Shown piece after piece: positions 23,298 through 33,825 of a stretch of 64,000 nucleotides of DNA. Every line of letters starts with the position of its first letter. The first letter of the stretch is position 1. The stretch is from Miscanthus floridulus (lineage: Eukaryota > Streptophyta > Magnoliopsida > Poales > Poaceae): contig NC_089586.1 of the NCBI RefSeq assembly GCF_019320115.1, positions 2,081,388 to 2,145,387 of the forward strand, read 5' to 3'. A model generated the notes under the pieces. That model made no database searches. It saw nothing but the letters and a program-made list of their open reading frames with translations, and was not told the origin of the DNA. A program made the position numbers and the translations under genes.

Positions 23298-25730
23298 TAC
23301 CCATCAGGTATGCTCATGCGCACCCTCTGGAGGAGAAACCCTACTGAGCCCGACTACGCCATGACATCCATGTGGGGCTCTAGGGCTTGCTTGAGCCTAG
23401 AGGCTCCTGATCTACGCTAGCACTTTGGCCCAGTCCTTGGCTCGTGCCTGACCAACGACGCAAGCCAAGGCCCAGGTACAAGAAGACATGCCTTGAGCTA
23501 CCAAGGCTCGGGGAGCTCCCTGGTGCTGCCCCTTGGGCATGGCATTGTCGGCCACTTTCCCGACAAGGTCACGCACGGGGCGTGACACAAGAAGACAAAG
23601 CTTCCTCATGGCCTCTAGAGGGTCAGAGGCTCCTGGGCCCATGCATCAGCCCCTGGAGCTAACCTCCTTCATCGCCAAGAAGTCTCTAGAAGGTCCACCT
23701 AGGGGGCGGTCTAAGCCGACATAGCCTGACATGCAAGTGTTAGAACAGAGCAGCTGGACAATGCCCAAGGCTTCTTTGGCTCCATGACACCGCCATGGTC
23801 CACAACATGTCATTGTAAGGCCCTCCTAGACTTGTTCCCCCAAACCACCATGTACCTGACATATCTCATTATATATGGGATAAGGTCAAACCTAGGGAGG
23901 GGGACGATCATCAGAAGATCATTCCATTCCATTCCTTGACCTCTGCTCAGCATCGAGAGCAAGGCAACCTAGAGAGGGGTGTTGATTGTTGTTAATGGCA
24001 ATCATAAACCATTAATACATCCTACAAATACACCTAATTCCATCACCAAACATAGGTATAGGGGTTTAAACTAATGAATTTTATGAGCTTTGGTGAATAT
24101 GTGAATGCAGGAGGATTTATGCAAAAAAACAGCTCTCGGGACCACCGTCATACACTCTAAATAGGCAAACTGACATCAACAAGTGATTCAACCTACGAAA
24201 CCTATGAAAGACAACTCAAGACGGAGCCTAGGACCAACCACCTAAAGGGGAGGCCCACCTGCCATAGTAGCAGGTCGGCCAACCTAGTGGTGAGGCCAGT
24301 CAGCCCATTACGGAGGCCCGTCGCCCTCTGCCACCTCATACGCCTTTCTAAGATCTTGACTCTTGATTTTAAGGCGGTTTTAGGTCGGTTTATCCAACAA
24401 TGATCAAGGGAGTTGACATGGATCGATGATGTGAAGGTTCCTTGCCCCTACTCCACCTCAATTCCTTGCCCCCTACTCCACCTCGGTCTATATAAGGGCA
24501 CCTAGACCCCTTCCCTAGAGCCATCCTAAAACCCTAATTCATATTCTCCTTGTTAGGATCAGAGCTAGCTCTCAAGATGTAGAAGTAGAATAGCTCAAGT
24601 TGAGGGTTAGGGAGAGTTGAGCCATACTCAGGGTCTGAAGAAATCTTCAGAGGTCTAGTATATCTTTGTATCTTACCTTTGCAAGACTTATGCTTTAATT
24701 TAGTTATCTTCTCTATTTACTTTATTGCCTTTCATGTGTATGGTTAGAATAGTCATCATATCTTAGCATGGGATCTTTGCTCTCATCAAGTGCTCTAGTT
24801 ATCATACGTGGCTAGAGTAGTAATCGGTAGTATAGACAAGGTGTCTAGACTATAAGTTACCTGAGATTGTTCCTAAACCTATGGTTAGTTGTGGTAGCCC
24901 CAGGGGTGACAGCTCTGTTAGGCCATTGTAATCCACCACGTTAGGATTGGTGTTCATAGAGCTTTAGGCAGCCTTCCCCCAACTACGCTATCTCACCCCC
25001 TCAAGAGTTGGAAAGGTACTACTGCTCCAAAGTGTTATTGTATATGATCGCTATATTTACCCATGATTTAGGTATACCCTTTAGAACCAAAGTAATAGAG
25101 AAGTATTTAGGAACCTTGAACTCATCCGTTGTCCTCTCAACTTAGCTAGACTACTCATTTATTATGTAATTCTCTTATGTACGAGTCATTATTCATAACT
25201 CTTATCATAAACAACACTTACTGGCACTTTAGTTTAGTTAGTATACTAGTTAGTAGATACATGATGGTGAACTATCAACTTCTTTAACCATTGTTTCCCT
25301 GTGGATAAACATGATACTCTAGAATACTCCTAGGTAAAAGCTCCAACAGTATTCGTGCTCTTACGGACTTATCTGTGTGCGTTTAAAATATACCAACAAG
25401 GGGCACCGAGAGCTCCTCCACCACATCCTATCGTCTTCCTCCTCTCCAATGAGGGGAAGGCTACACTGGTGATGAGGCAACCTTAGGATTAGCACCGACC
25501 TAACCCCTACCAAATCTCTCTACAACCCTGTTGCAACCCCCCGATTTTGGGTGCTTTTTAGTATAAGGATCATTAGCTGCTAAATGTAGGGCATCAATTG
25601 GCCCGAACCAAGTAAACCATTGTGTCCTATCTATGATTCTTGTGTCTTTGAGTCCACCTGAGCCACCAAAGACCCGTACTATAACACCAACTCAAACAAC
25701 AATGCTTGCCATGATTCTGACCTTATGACA
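23298..25730 (+). repeat. Tat/RIRE2-like LTR, sense plus, split by a solo LTR
   Basis: The unit is about 1,010 bp once 1,419 bp of solo LTR and one 5-bp TSD copy are removed. It starts TACCCATCAGG and ends TTATGACA. It is bordered by a PPT on the left and by a PBS (25733-25754) plus element leader on the right. It therefore has internal sequence on both sides, like a shared LTR of tandem elements. Confidence 0.65.
23980..25398 (+). mobile_element. Solo LTR of an Athila-like gypsy, 1,419 bp
   Basis: It begins TGTTGATTG, ends TACCAACA, and has a perfect TSD AGGGG (23975-23979 and 25399-25403). The homologous unoccupied site is at 4567-4571 in the related LTR. The last 120 bp, with GTGGATAAACATGATACTC and a CTTACGGACTTATC phrase, are typical of the 3' end of Athila-type grass LTRs. 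No internal sequence remains, so it results from LTR-LTR recombination. Confidence 0.85.
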
Positions 25731-25732
25731 GC

Positions 25733-25754
25733 TGACGCGCTAGGTAGACGACGG
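25733..25754 (+). other. Decayed PBS of Tat type
   Basis: The 22-bp site begins TGACGCGCTAGGTAG and matches the canonical TGGCGCGCCAGGTAGGGG site and its continuation at about 17 positions by eye. The two-base spacer GC is the same as in the Tat element at 30695. Confidence 0.65.
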
Positions 25755-25828
25755 TGTCTGCTTCTCCGGTGAGTTCACCGGCCAGGCCGGTGCCTTTGCT
25801 CTAGGCTAGGTCCTAAACTTTGGGAGGC
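25755..25828 (+). pseudogene. Leader and first gag codons of the Tat/RIRE2-like element
   Basis: The short stretch reads SGEFTGQAGAFALG in one frame, resembling the N-terminus of RIRE2-type proteins. It is cut off at about 25828 by a family G LTR. Confidence 0.35.
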
Positions 25829-26319
25829 TGATGATGAGGACAAGACACCCATGCATATGACCATGTTTGGCACACGATATGGAGGGGTAGGAGGCCAGTA
25901 AGAGTGTCCAAGTCAAGAAGGAGGCCCGAGGCTAATTCGGTTTGAGTCCCCAAGGTGGAGGCCCAAAGCAACTCAAGTTTGAGTCTACCTTGGCCTCCAG
26001 GACCAGTCTGCCTTAAACTAGTCACCCAAGACGCATCCGGACTCCGTTTTTGACGATCCACGTATGATTGGAAAGCTAATTTGATAAGGAAGCCAATCCA
26101 AGTGGTTTAACATCAAAAGACCTTTGAAATCAATAGGAATCATCAAAACAAGTCAGTGTTGTGGTGCTAAGGTCAACAAGATTCATGTCTCGGTTGATAA
26201 CCAGAGGAGTTGTGGTGCTAAGGTTGTAGGGTTCGATCTTTCGATCTGAAGCCGGATCGGTGTGTCATTCTCCGCCACAATGATAGTTATCACTACCTGA
26301 CGGAAGATTGGGATCCCCA
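25829..26319 (+). repeat. Family G LTR, sense plus, internally deleted
   Basis: It starts TGATGATGAGGACAAG after a TTTGGGAGGC purine tract and ends GGGATCCCCA. It aligns in inverted orientation with the other G LTRs but lacks part of the middle. Together with the next LTR it forms a head-to-head inverted pair. Confidence 0.65.
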
Positions 26320-26957
26320 GTTGACCTCACCAGGAAGGCTAATCCCTGCCTACGCAATGAAGAACACAAGCAAGAACAAGAAAGAAAGCAACCAAATTGC
26401 AAATGAATGATTAATCTCATAAAGTTGGGGTCTCACAAACTGATGAATGGTGAAACTGTTCTTGACAGATTAATCTAAGCAAAACCCAAGACCTAATGAC
26501 GGTGGTGGCATATGATTATAAAGGTCTTAGGGTCATCGCCTACCCTAGACATGCCCCCTAATAGGCCCAAAAATGATACACGGTCCAACGGACCAAAAGA
26601 TGGTGTTGTAGCACCCTGGCAGATTCTGGACGCTAAATTATTTCAACGATTCCCATTGATTTCGAAGGGCTTTTGGCACAAGACCACCTAGATTGGATTC
26701 CTTATCAAATTATCTTTCCAACCATATGTGGATTGTTGAAAATAGAGTCTGAATGCATCCTAGGTGACTAGTTTAATATAGACTAGTTCGAGAGGCTGAG
26801 ACAGACTTGAACTTGAGTTGCTTTGGGTCTCCACCTCAGGGACTCGAACCTAATTAGCCTCGGGCCTTCTTCTTGACTTGGACACCCTTGCTGGCCTCCT
26901 ACCCCTCCATACCATGTGTCAAACATGGTCATATGCATGGGTGTCTTGTCATCATCA
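26320..26957 (-). repeat. Family G LTR copy A, sense minus, left-truncated
   Basis: It is a direct repeat of 21595-22223. The right end is ATCATCA. About 150 bp of the left end are missing at the inverted joint. Confidence 0.7.
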
Positions 26958-26965
26958 TCCCTTAA
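26958..26965. other. 8-bp remnant between two family G LTRs
   Basis: TCCCTTAA equals the first bases of the complementary PPT (TCC, as at 27687) plus the spacer CTTAA that lies between LTR and PBS at 30144-30148. An entire internal region has been lost between LTR A and LTR B. Confidence 0.6.
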
Positions 26966-27686
26966 TGGAAACAGGGATCCCGATCTTCTGTCAGGTAGTG
27001 ATAACTATCGTTATGGTGGAGAATGACACACCAATCCAGCTTCAGATCAAAAGATCGAACCCTACAATCTTAGCACTACAACTCCTCTGGTTATCAACTG
27101 AGACACGAATCCGGTTGACCTTGCCAAGAAGGCTAATCCCTACCTGCGCAATGAAGAATACAAGCAAGAACAAGAAAGAAAGCAATCAAATTGCACATGA
27201 ATGATTAATCTCACGAAGTTGGGGTCTCACAAATCGATGAACGGCGAAACTGTTCTTGATAGATTAATCTAAGAAAAACCCAAGACCTAATGACGGTGGT
27301 GGTGTATGATTATAAAGGTCTTAGGGTCATCGTCTACCCTGGACATGCCCCCTAATGGGCCCAAACACAATACACGGTCCAATGGACCAAAAGACGGTGT
27401 CACAGCACCCTGGTAGATTCTAGATGCTGAATTGTTTTGATGATTCCTATTGATTTTGATGGGCTTTTGGCTTGAGACCACTTGGATTGGCTTCCTCATC
27501 AAATTAGCTTTCCAACCATATGTGGATCATCGAAAACGGAGTCTAGATGCGTCCTAGGTGACTAGTTTGAGGCAGACTGGTTCTGGAGGCCGAGGCAGGC
27601 TCAAACTTGGACACCCTTGCTGGCCTCCTACCCCTCCATACTATGTGCCAAACATAGTCATATGCATGGGTGTCTTGTCCTCATCA
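26966..27686 (-). repeat. Family G LTR copy B (3' LTR), sense minus
   Basis: It is 721 bp, TGGAAACAGG to TCATCA in plus orientation, and is followed by the complementary PPT TCCTCCCCTTCTT (27687-27699). Relative to LTR C it lacks about 65 bp near 27600. Confidence 0.75.
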
Positions 27687-30148
27687 TCCTCCCCTTCTTG
27701 ACAAAAAGCCATCCTCGGCGTCGATTGTGCTTAAAACTGATCCTACACAACATAAAGGAGAACGGGGTTGCGAAGACAAATAGAACTGAAATAAGTGCGA
27801 GAAGGAACGTGACCATGTTTCCAAGAAATTTCAGCAAGCATGTAAACTCTATGATCCGAATGCACACGATGTATGTCAACACTATTCTGCAAAAGATTAG
27901 AACTAACCAAAGACAATGCAGAAATAGATGGTCTAGCAGACATAGCTAGCCACCAACAATGCTCCCCTTCTTGGAAGTGAACTTGTTTCTTTGAGGAACA
28001 TGAGAAAATGTTTATATTATTATGGCTGCCCTCTAAACGATCATAACCTTGTACAACAAAAGAAAAATTCATATTACTATGAATGTATACTCGATGTATT
28101 ATATATCATCCCTTATTGTTATATTTGCCAATAACATGATATGTGTGTTTAGAAAACCAAGGCAAATCAGCATATTTAAAAAAGGCTCTCCTCCAAACAA
28201 TCTAGGTTACACAAAACATCAAATTCAATGTAACCCAAAGTATGTAAAGAAGACAACAGTTTGAACTCATCAGTTTTAGTAGCAATATGAATAACATGTT
28301 TATTTTCAGCACAAGTGACTGGTTCCAAAACATGTAAAACTGAAGCATCATCAACCAATTCATCTTTATCACAAGGAACTTCAAGCAAAGTATCATGGGA
28401 TAGAGATAAATCAAGAGAGGGTTCCACTAACAATTGCTCTATGATAGCATGGTTTGTGGAAAAATTTAGTACATTAAAACAATTCTCACCTTCCATGAGT
28501 GTAGCACCATGAGCATTACCTGTGTTCTCAGCAGGAGTAATAGGTGCATTGTGAAGTGATGGTTCTAAATTTGCATATGAGGTTGTGAGCTCCTCATTTT
28601 GTTCCATGTCATCCTCTCACTTATGGACATTATCCTACAGAAGGTTAGTCATAGCAAGAGGAATAACAACAGACTCTTCCTCTAAATTGTGCACCTCAGC
28701 ATATGAAGTCAAAATAGGAGGTGGATTAACAAAGGTTTCTCGCATAAGGAGTTTCATATCATTCCAAGTTTGAGGTTTATTAGAAGGATCTAAAGACTCT
28801 CACCAAGATAAAGCAGAATGTCGTAAAACACTAGCTGTATTTTTTACCTTCCTCCTTGGACACATAAAGCGAGTAGCAAATATGTTATCTATGGCAATTT
28901 CCCACTCCATGTACTCATCAGCACCTATACCATCATAAGTCGGTAGATATGAACAACCTATCATTGTTAGAAGACAGCAAAAGACATCACAAAAGTATTA
29001 TCCCTATCAAATGACTATGTGGTTGCAGTGGTGTCACTTTTCACAGCAAGTGGAAGCGTCTTACCAAGCTCTTACAATGTTCTTACCAACGCAAGCTGTG
29101 GGCAGTACAACTGATAGCTGGTTTGTGATACCTGTGAGGCAGTGGTACCAAGATTGAAAGGCCCTTTTTCTGTACTGGTCTAAAGAGTTTGTGGAGCTTG
29201 AAAGGCACACAAAGAATAATATGTATATCTGACACACAAGTCATTAATAGAAAGTAATGCTGAATTATAGTCCAAAGTACTTGTTCTCACTGCTGGTCCA
29301 AAATGTTCTAAGTACTAGGTGTGTAACAAACAAGTATGGTGGTAGCAAGGTGATAGGGGTGTGAAAAACAAGTATGGTGGATGGCAACAGCAACACAAAT
29401 AAGAAACCAGATAGCACACACTATCATAGCTCACTTTGGCATTCTCTATGTGCTCCTCTAGATATTGTTTCTCTTTTGCCCCTCTCTTTTTTCTATTTTT
29501 TTGGGCTGTCGTGTTTTTTGGGAAATTTTGACTTTTTCTTTTTATTTTTTTAATATTTTTCCTTCACTTAGGAGCACAAAAGAAGTAACCATAGAAAATA
29601 TGAGCTTAAACAAGTGAAAGGCGTGGCTTGTGGAAATTTCAGAAGACATGCTCAAAATCGACAAAAAGCTTGTGACCACGAAAAGAGGATCTTGTGACCA
29701 GTTTTTGACCAAATTAAAAAATTTTGACCCCACCAAAGCCAGAGATGGACGGATCTAAAAATTTTTACTAGTTGATTTTGGTATATGGAACGTCGAAATC
29801 CGAGTTCGTATGTGAAAACTAGACCAGTTGAATTGGCTCTGAATTAGAGGACAAAACGAGAACAATGTGCGCAAAATTGGTCATGGAAGCAAAGATTTGA
29901 TGGAAACGATGAGGGAAAACACACGAACTAGACTCTAACATGACCTAACTAGCAATAAGACCTCGACCAGGACACAAACTCAACACGACGGACTCTAAAA
30001 CTGAAATATGCAAAGGCTATGGCATGGAAGGTTCTAGGACAGGACAGGAAAAAAGTATGGCACTGGACTACGGGATGAATGCAAAACACTCCAAACTAGG
30101 GGATAAATATGAACCTGATGGTATACCTTAGCTCTGATTACCACTTAA
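27687..30148 (-). mobile_element. Internal region of a family G gypsy, gag only
   Basis: It is bounded by a PPT and by a PBS at 30131-30143 (complement TGGTAATCAGAGC, an initiator-Met type with one inserted base). Gag is followed within a few hundred bases by the PPT. Protease, RT and integrase are absent, so it is a deletion derivative. Positions 29000-30130 are an A/T-rich leader without coding. Confidence 0.65.
28176..28990 (-). pseudogene. Family G gag pseudogene
   Basis: The minus-strand register from about 28990 reads YDGIGADEYMEWEIAID, NIFATRFMCPRRKVKNTASV, LRHSALSW, NKPQTWNDMKLLMRETFVNP and PPILTSYAEVHNLEEESVV. These are conserved features of the gypsy gag core. An acidic C-terminal extension follows that I do not recognise (28607-28176). 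Stops interrupt the register without shifting it: a TGA where Trp is expected after LSW, a TAG after TNLL and a TGA after NVHK. No zinc knuckle remains. The product would be a capsid-type protein. Confidence 0.65.
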
Positions 30149-30259
30149 TGGAAACTGGGATCCTGATCTTCCATCAAGTAGTGATAACTATCGTTATGGC
30201 AGAGAATGACACACCGATCCAGCTTCAGATCGAAAGATCGAACCCTGTAATCTTAGCAC
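30149..30259 (-). repeat. Family G LTR copy C, left part
   Basis: TGGAAACTGGGATCC onward equals the first 111 bp of LTR B. The LTR is interrupted after the target AGCAC (30255-30259) by the Tat element and resumes at 43184. Confidence 0.75.
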
Positions 30260-30694
30260 TATCGATGGGGAACCCTACGGGCCCCCATAGACCATAATGT
30301 AGGGAGGTAGGCCAAGAAGAACGCGGAGCAAAGCAACATGCAAAACCGAAGCTCCAACTCAAACTATATAAGGAAAGGCGCTCGAAGCGTAGCTTAGGAC
30401 TCTGACCTTGTATCCGAATAGGACACAAACAACGCCTCTTAGTGCCTGGACTATAAAGGGCTGGTGAGGGTTCCCATTGTAAGAGGAGGACGGATACCCG
30501 ATACTCAGAGCAATACAACACAAACAGGCTAACGCCAAAACTGGACGTAAGGTTATTACTCGACCAAGTCGAGGGCCTGAACCAGTATAAATCATGAGTC
30601 TCTTTGCGTAACCACCAAATTCCGCTATTCACCGAAGCCCAAACAACTGTCCCGGGTACCCCCGTGGTAGGCTATCGGTGGTAAAACATCGATA
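30260..30694 (+). repeat. 5' LTR of the Tat element
   Basis: It starts TATCGATG and ends CATCGATA, whereas the 3' LTR has TGTCGATG and CATCGACA; both canonical end dinucleotides are mutated here. It lacks 29 bp present in the 3' LTR near 42766. A probable TATA box TATAAA lies at 30452-30457. Confidence 0.9.
30452..30457 (+). promoter_or_regulatory. Putative TATA box of the Tat 5' LTR
   Basis: TATAAA in CTATAAAGGGCTGG is conserved at 42936-42941 in the 3' LTR and lies roughly mid-LTR, as expected for a U3/R border. Confidence 0.5.
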
Positions 30695-30696
30695 GC

Positions 30697-30714
30697 TGGC
30701 GCGCCAGGTAGGGG
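30697..30714 (+). other. Primer-binding site of Tat type
   Basis: TGGCGCGCCAGGTAGGGG lies two bases after the 5' LTR. This site is standard for RIRE2/Grande-like grass elements and is usually attributed to an arginine tRNA. Confidence 0.85.
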
Positions 30715-30761
30715 CTTTCGACAAATTTTTTCTCGAGAGTTTGGCGGACCTCAACCTCAAG

Positions 30762-33700
30762 ATGACCTTTTCGGCGGGAACAACCTTTGTCTTCGGATCC
30801 TGGATCTACAAGGCTGACGACGACGGCAAGCTTCGTACCCATCTCTGAGAAGAAAAAGAATTCGATGACGAAGTTCAATACAAACTCGCCAAGAAGATGA
30901 CGAAACTCTCAACTTCGGATACAACTCAGAATAAGGAAGAAAGCGGATACGAAACCAACTCTGAAAAACAGATACAACCCGATTCCAAGACAATCTTCAT
31001 GGCACAAGAGCCAAGCCTAATTGGACTCAGAGACACAACAACGATCGCGAAGGGATACGACCCGTACAACTCAAAGAAGAACTTGGGAACTTACAGACTA
31101 CGCAACGCGGCATCAGTCTATCAACACTTTACCCAAAACAAGATGAACTCAGCAAGAAGAATACTCCTAGAGGGAGCACAAGAAGGGATGATCATGATAG
31201 TGACCCCGCAAGATTGTGTGGTGCATTGGCTAGGTTCTTTCACCTCAAGCAAAGTCCAGACTAGCACGCGCATTGAAGAACTACCTTATCAAGAGGGAAA
31301 AGAACTCAGATCTAGTTCAGAAGCTACAGACAGCTCAACCAAACGAAGGATGGAATATCGTACAAGAAGAGCTCAGAAGAGGTATACTGTATACATGGCG
31401 GAGCAGTTAGAACAACCTTTGGAACCACCACAGATACCAGATATAAAATCTTCAGACAAATCAGAAGGCAACATCTCGCCAGATGAGAAAAGCGATAGCA
31501 ACGAAAATGATGAGCAAAGACTAGCAAGGCTAAAGAAGAACAAATTGAAAGCTAGAAGGAGGAACCGGGCTAAACAAAGGAAGCAAGTCTGGAATAAATA
31601 CAAAGCGGAGCTAACGGAATACAACAGAAAGAAGGCAGAAAAAGAAGCCACAAAAAATACAAAAAGGGAAAGAATTGAAGAATTAACAAAGGAGTTGTAC
31701 ACCCTCATGAATAACGGGAAAGCAAAGGAAGACCAGAAGAAAGGAGTCGGGGGATCAGAAAAACAACCCATTGAAGAAATTCCACAGGAGCCACAAAGGG
31801 AGCAGCCACCCAAAAAATTGAATTTTCAAATGATAGGACCAGTAGAAAGTGCTGATATCAATGGAAGGAAGGAACACTACTCAAAGCAGCAAGAAAGAGA
31901 CAAACCAGAATTGAGCCAATGCTACCAAGAAATATCAAGAAGATTTGACAAAGAAGATGACTACAGAGAGTCTGAGTTAAAAGAAGACTGGTCTTATTAT
32001 AGAAGGGCAAGATCACCAGATTATGGAAGAATGGAACCGTACAATAGATTCCCTTATTTTGCAGGAAGACTACAAACTTTAAAGCTACCGCACAAGTTTA
32101 AACCAGCAAATCATTCCAAGTATGATGGCAAAGTCGAACCAAGACAATGGCTAAGGGTTTACTCCCAATCTATTGAATTAGCTGGAGGAGACGACGACAT
32201 CAAGGCTCTATTCTTCCCAATGGCCCTTGAAGCAATGCCGCTACAATGGTTTGACAAATTGAGGCCAAGATCAATTAGGTATTGGGAAGACTTGCAAGAA
32301 GCTGTCTGCAACAACTTCGCAGGCATTATTACCCATCCAATGACTGCAGTCGAATTGAAAGGAGTAAAGCAAAGGAGAGGAGAAAGTCTAAGGGAATACT
32401 ATAGAAGATTTGGATAATTCAGGGCTCAAGTCCATGACATTACTGATAGGGAGGTGATAGAGGCCTTTGCAGAAGGAATCTAGGCAAACTGGCAATACAA
32501 GGACTATTTCAATGAGAACCCAAGAACAAACGAAGACTTCAAGAGGGTTGTTGAGAAGCTAATTTCATCAGAAGAAAGAACTCGGCACAGATTTGCTAGG
32601 GACAACCCAGAGAATAGAAGACCCAATTAAAGACAGCAAGACAAAAGACCAAGGCAGGACAATATGGTGGCAACCACAGACAACAAAAGAAGATACAATG
32701 GCAATGGCAATGATAGCAATGGTAGCAATCACAATGGCAACTACAACAATAGCAGCAACCGTAACGGCAGCGGTTACAATAGTAATAGTAACTATCAGAG
32801 TAACAACTACCAAGGAAGAGCGCCGGAAAACATAGAAAATATGCCGTGTCACATACACCTAGGGGCCAGACACAAGTTAGTTGAATGCAGCACTTTTCAG
32901 CGGCAATTCATGAAGAGAGAAAACAGGAATCAAAACAACTTAGAGCCAAAGCAAGAAGAATCCAAGAAGGAGGAAAAGAGAGCTGAAGGAGATTATCAAG
33001 AACCCCAACGCCAATTAGCAGTGATATTTTTAGGTGTTCCTAACACACGAAGCAAAAGACAAGAGAAACTAGCTCACCGAGCCATCATGGCAGCTAAACC
33101 AGCCATCCCAAGATATCTAGATTGGTCAGAGTATCCCATCCACTTCACAAGAGAAGACCAATGGACCAGTGCAGCAAATGCAGGATGCTACCCGCTGGTA
33201 CTAGGTCCGACTATCGCAGGAGTAGCAGTAACTAAAGTACTCATCGATGGAGGAGCTGGGATTAACATAATTTTTGCAGATACTCTCAAAAGGATGAATC
33301 TAGATTGTGAAGGTCTAATGACACCCGCAAGCACACCATTCTATGGATTAGTACCCGGTAGAGCAGCTATGCCCCTCGGACAGATAACCCTACCCGTCAC
33401 CTTTGGCACACCAGACAAATACCAGACGGAATTCATCAAATTCGAAGTTGTAGACTTTGAATCATGCTACCACGTAATACTTGGGAGACCAGCTTTAACA
33501 AAATACATGGCAGTACCACATTATCCATACCTACTGCTCAAGATGCCAACAACAAAGGGCATATTATCATTGAAAGGAGATGTAAAGAAAGCACATGATT
33601 GCGACATACAAGCAGTACAAATATCTGAAAGATTACAAGATATAAAGGAAGGAAAGGAGATTGCAATGTTGGCCAACGAAATGAACCCAGATGAGATTAA

Positions 33701-33824
33701 GATACCGGCTAAGAAGCCAAGCAACTTCACACCACCAAAAGAAGCCGCTACCAAGACTATTGACCTACTGACTAGTGATCCGAAGAAGACGGCAATCATC
33801 AGTGCAAATCTCGACCCCAAATAG
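30762..33824 (+). pseudogene. Gag-protease of the Tat element
   Basis: One register runs from an ATG at 30762 to 33824. I prefer this start to the ATG at 30897 because the same frame is open between them except for a TGA at 30846, and it begins soon after the PBS. Around residues 200-320 it is highly charged and coiled-coil-like. The gag core (about residues 445-615) contains KYDGKVEPRQWLRVYSQSIE and EAMPLQWFDKLRP. An Asn/Gly/Ser-rich stretch precedes a C-H-H-C knuckle (C codon at 32847, C-x2-H-x4-H-x4-C). The protease has VLIDGGAGINIIF (Asp codon 33246-33248) and the ILGRPAL box. Stops at 30846, 32415, 32481, 32628 and 33822 all fit C-to-T changes; no frameshift is seen. Confidence 0.85.
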
Positions 33825-33825
33825 C

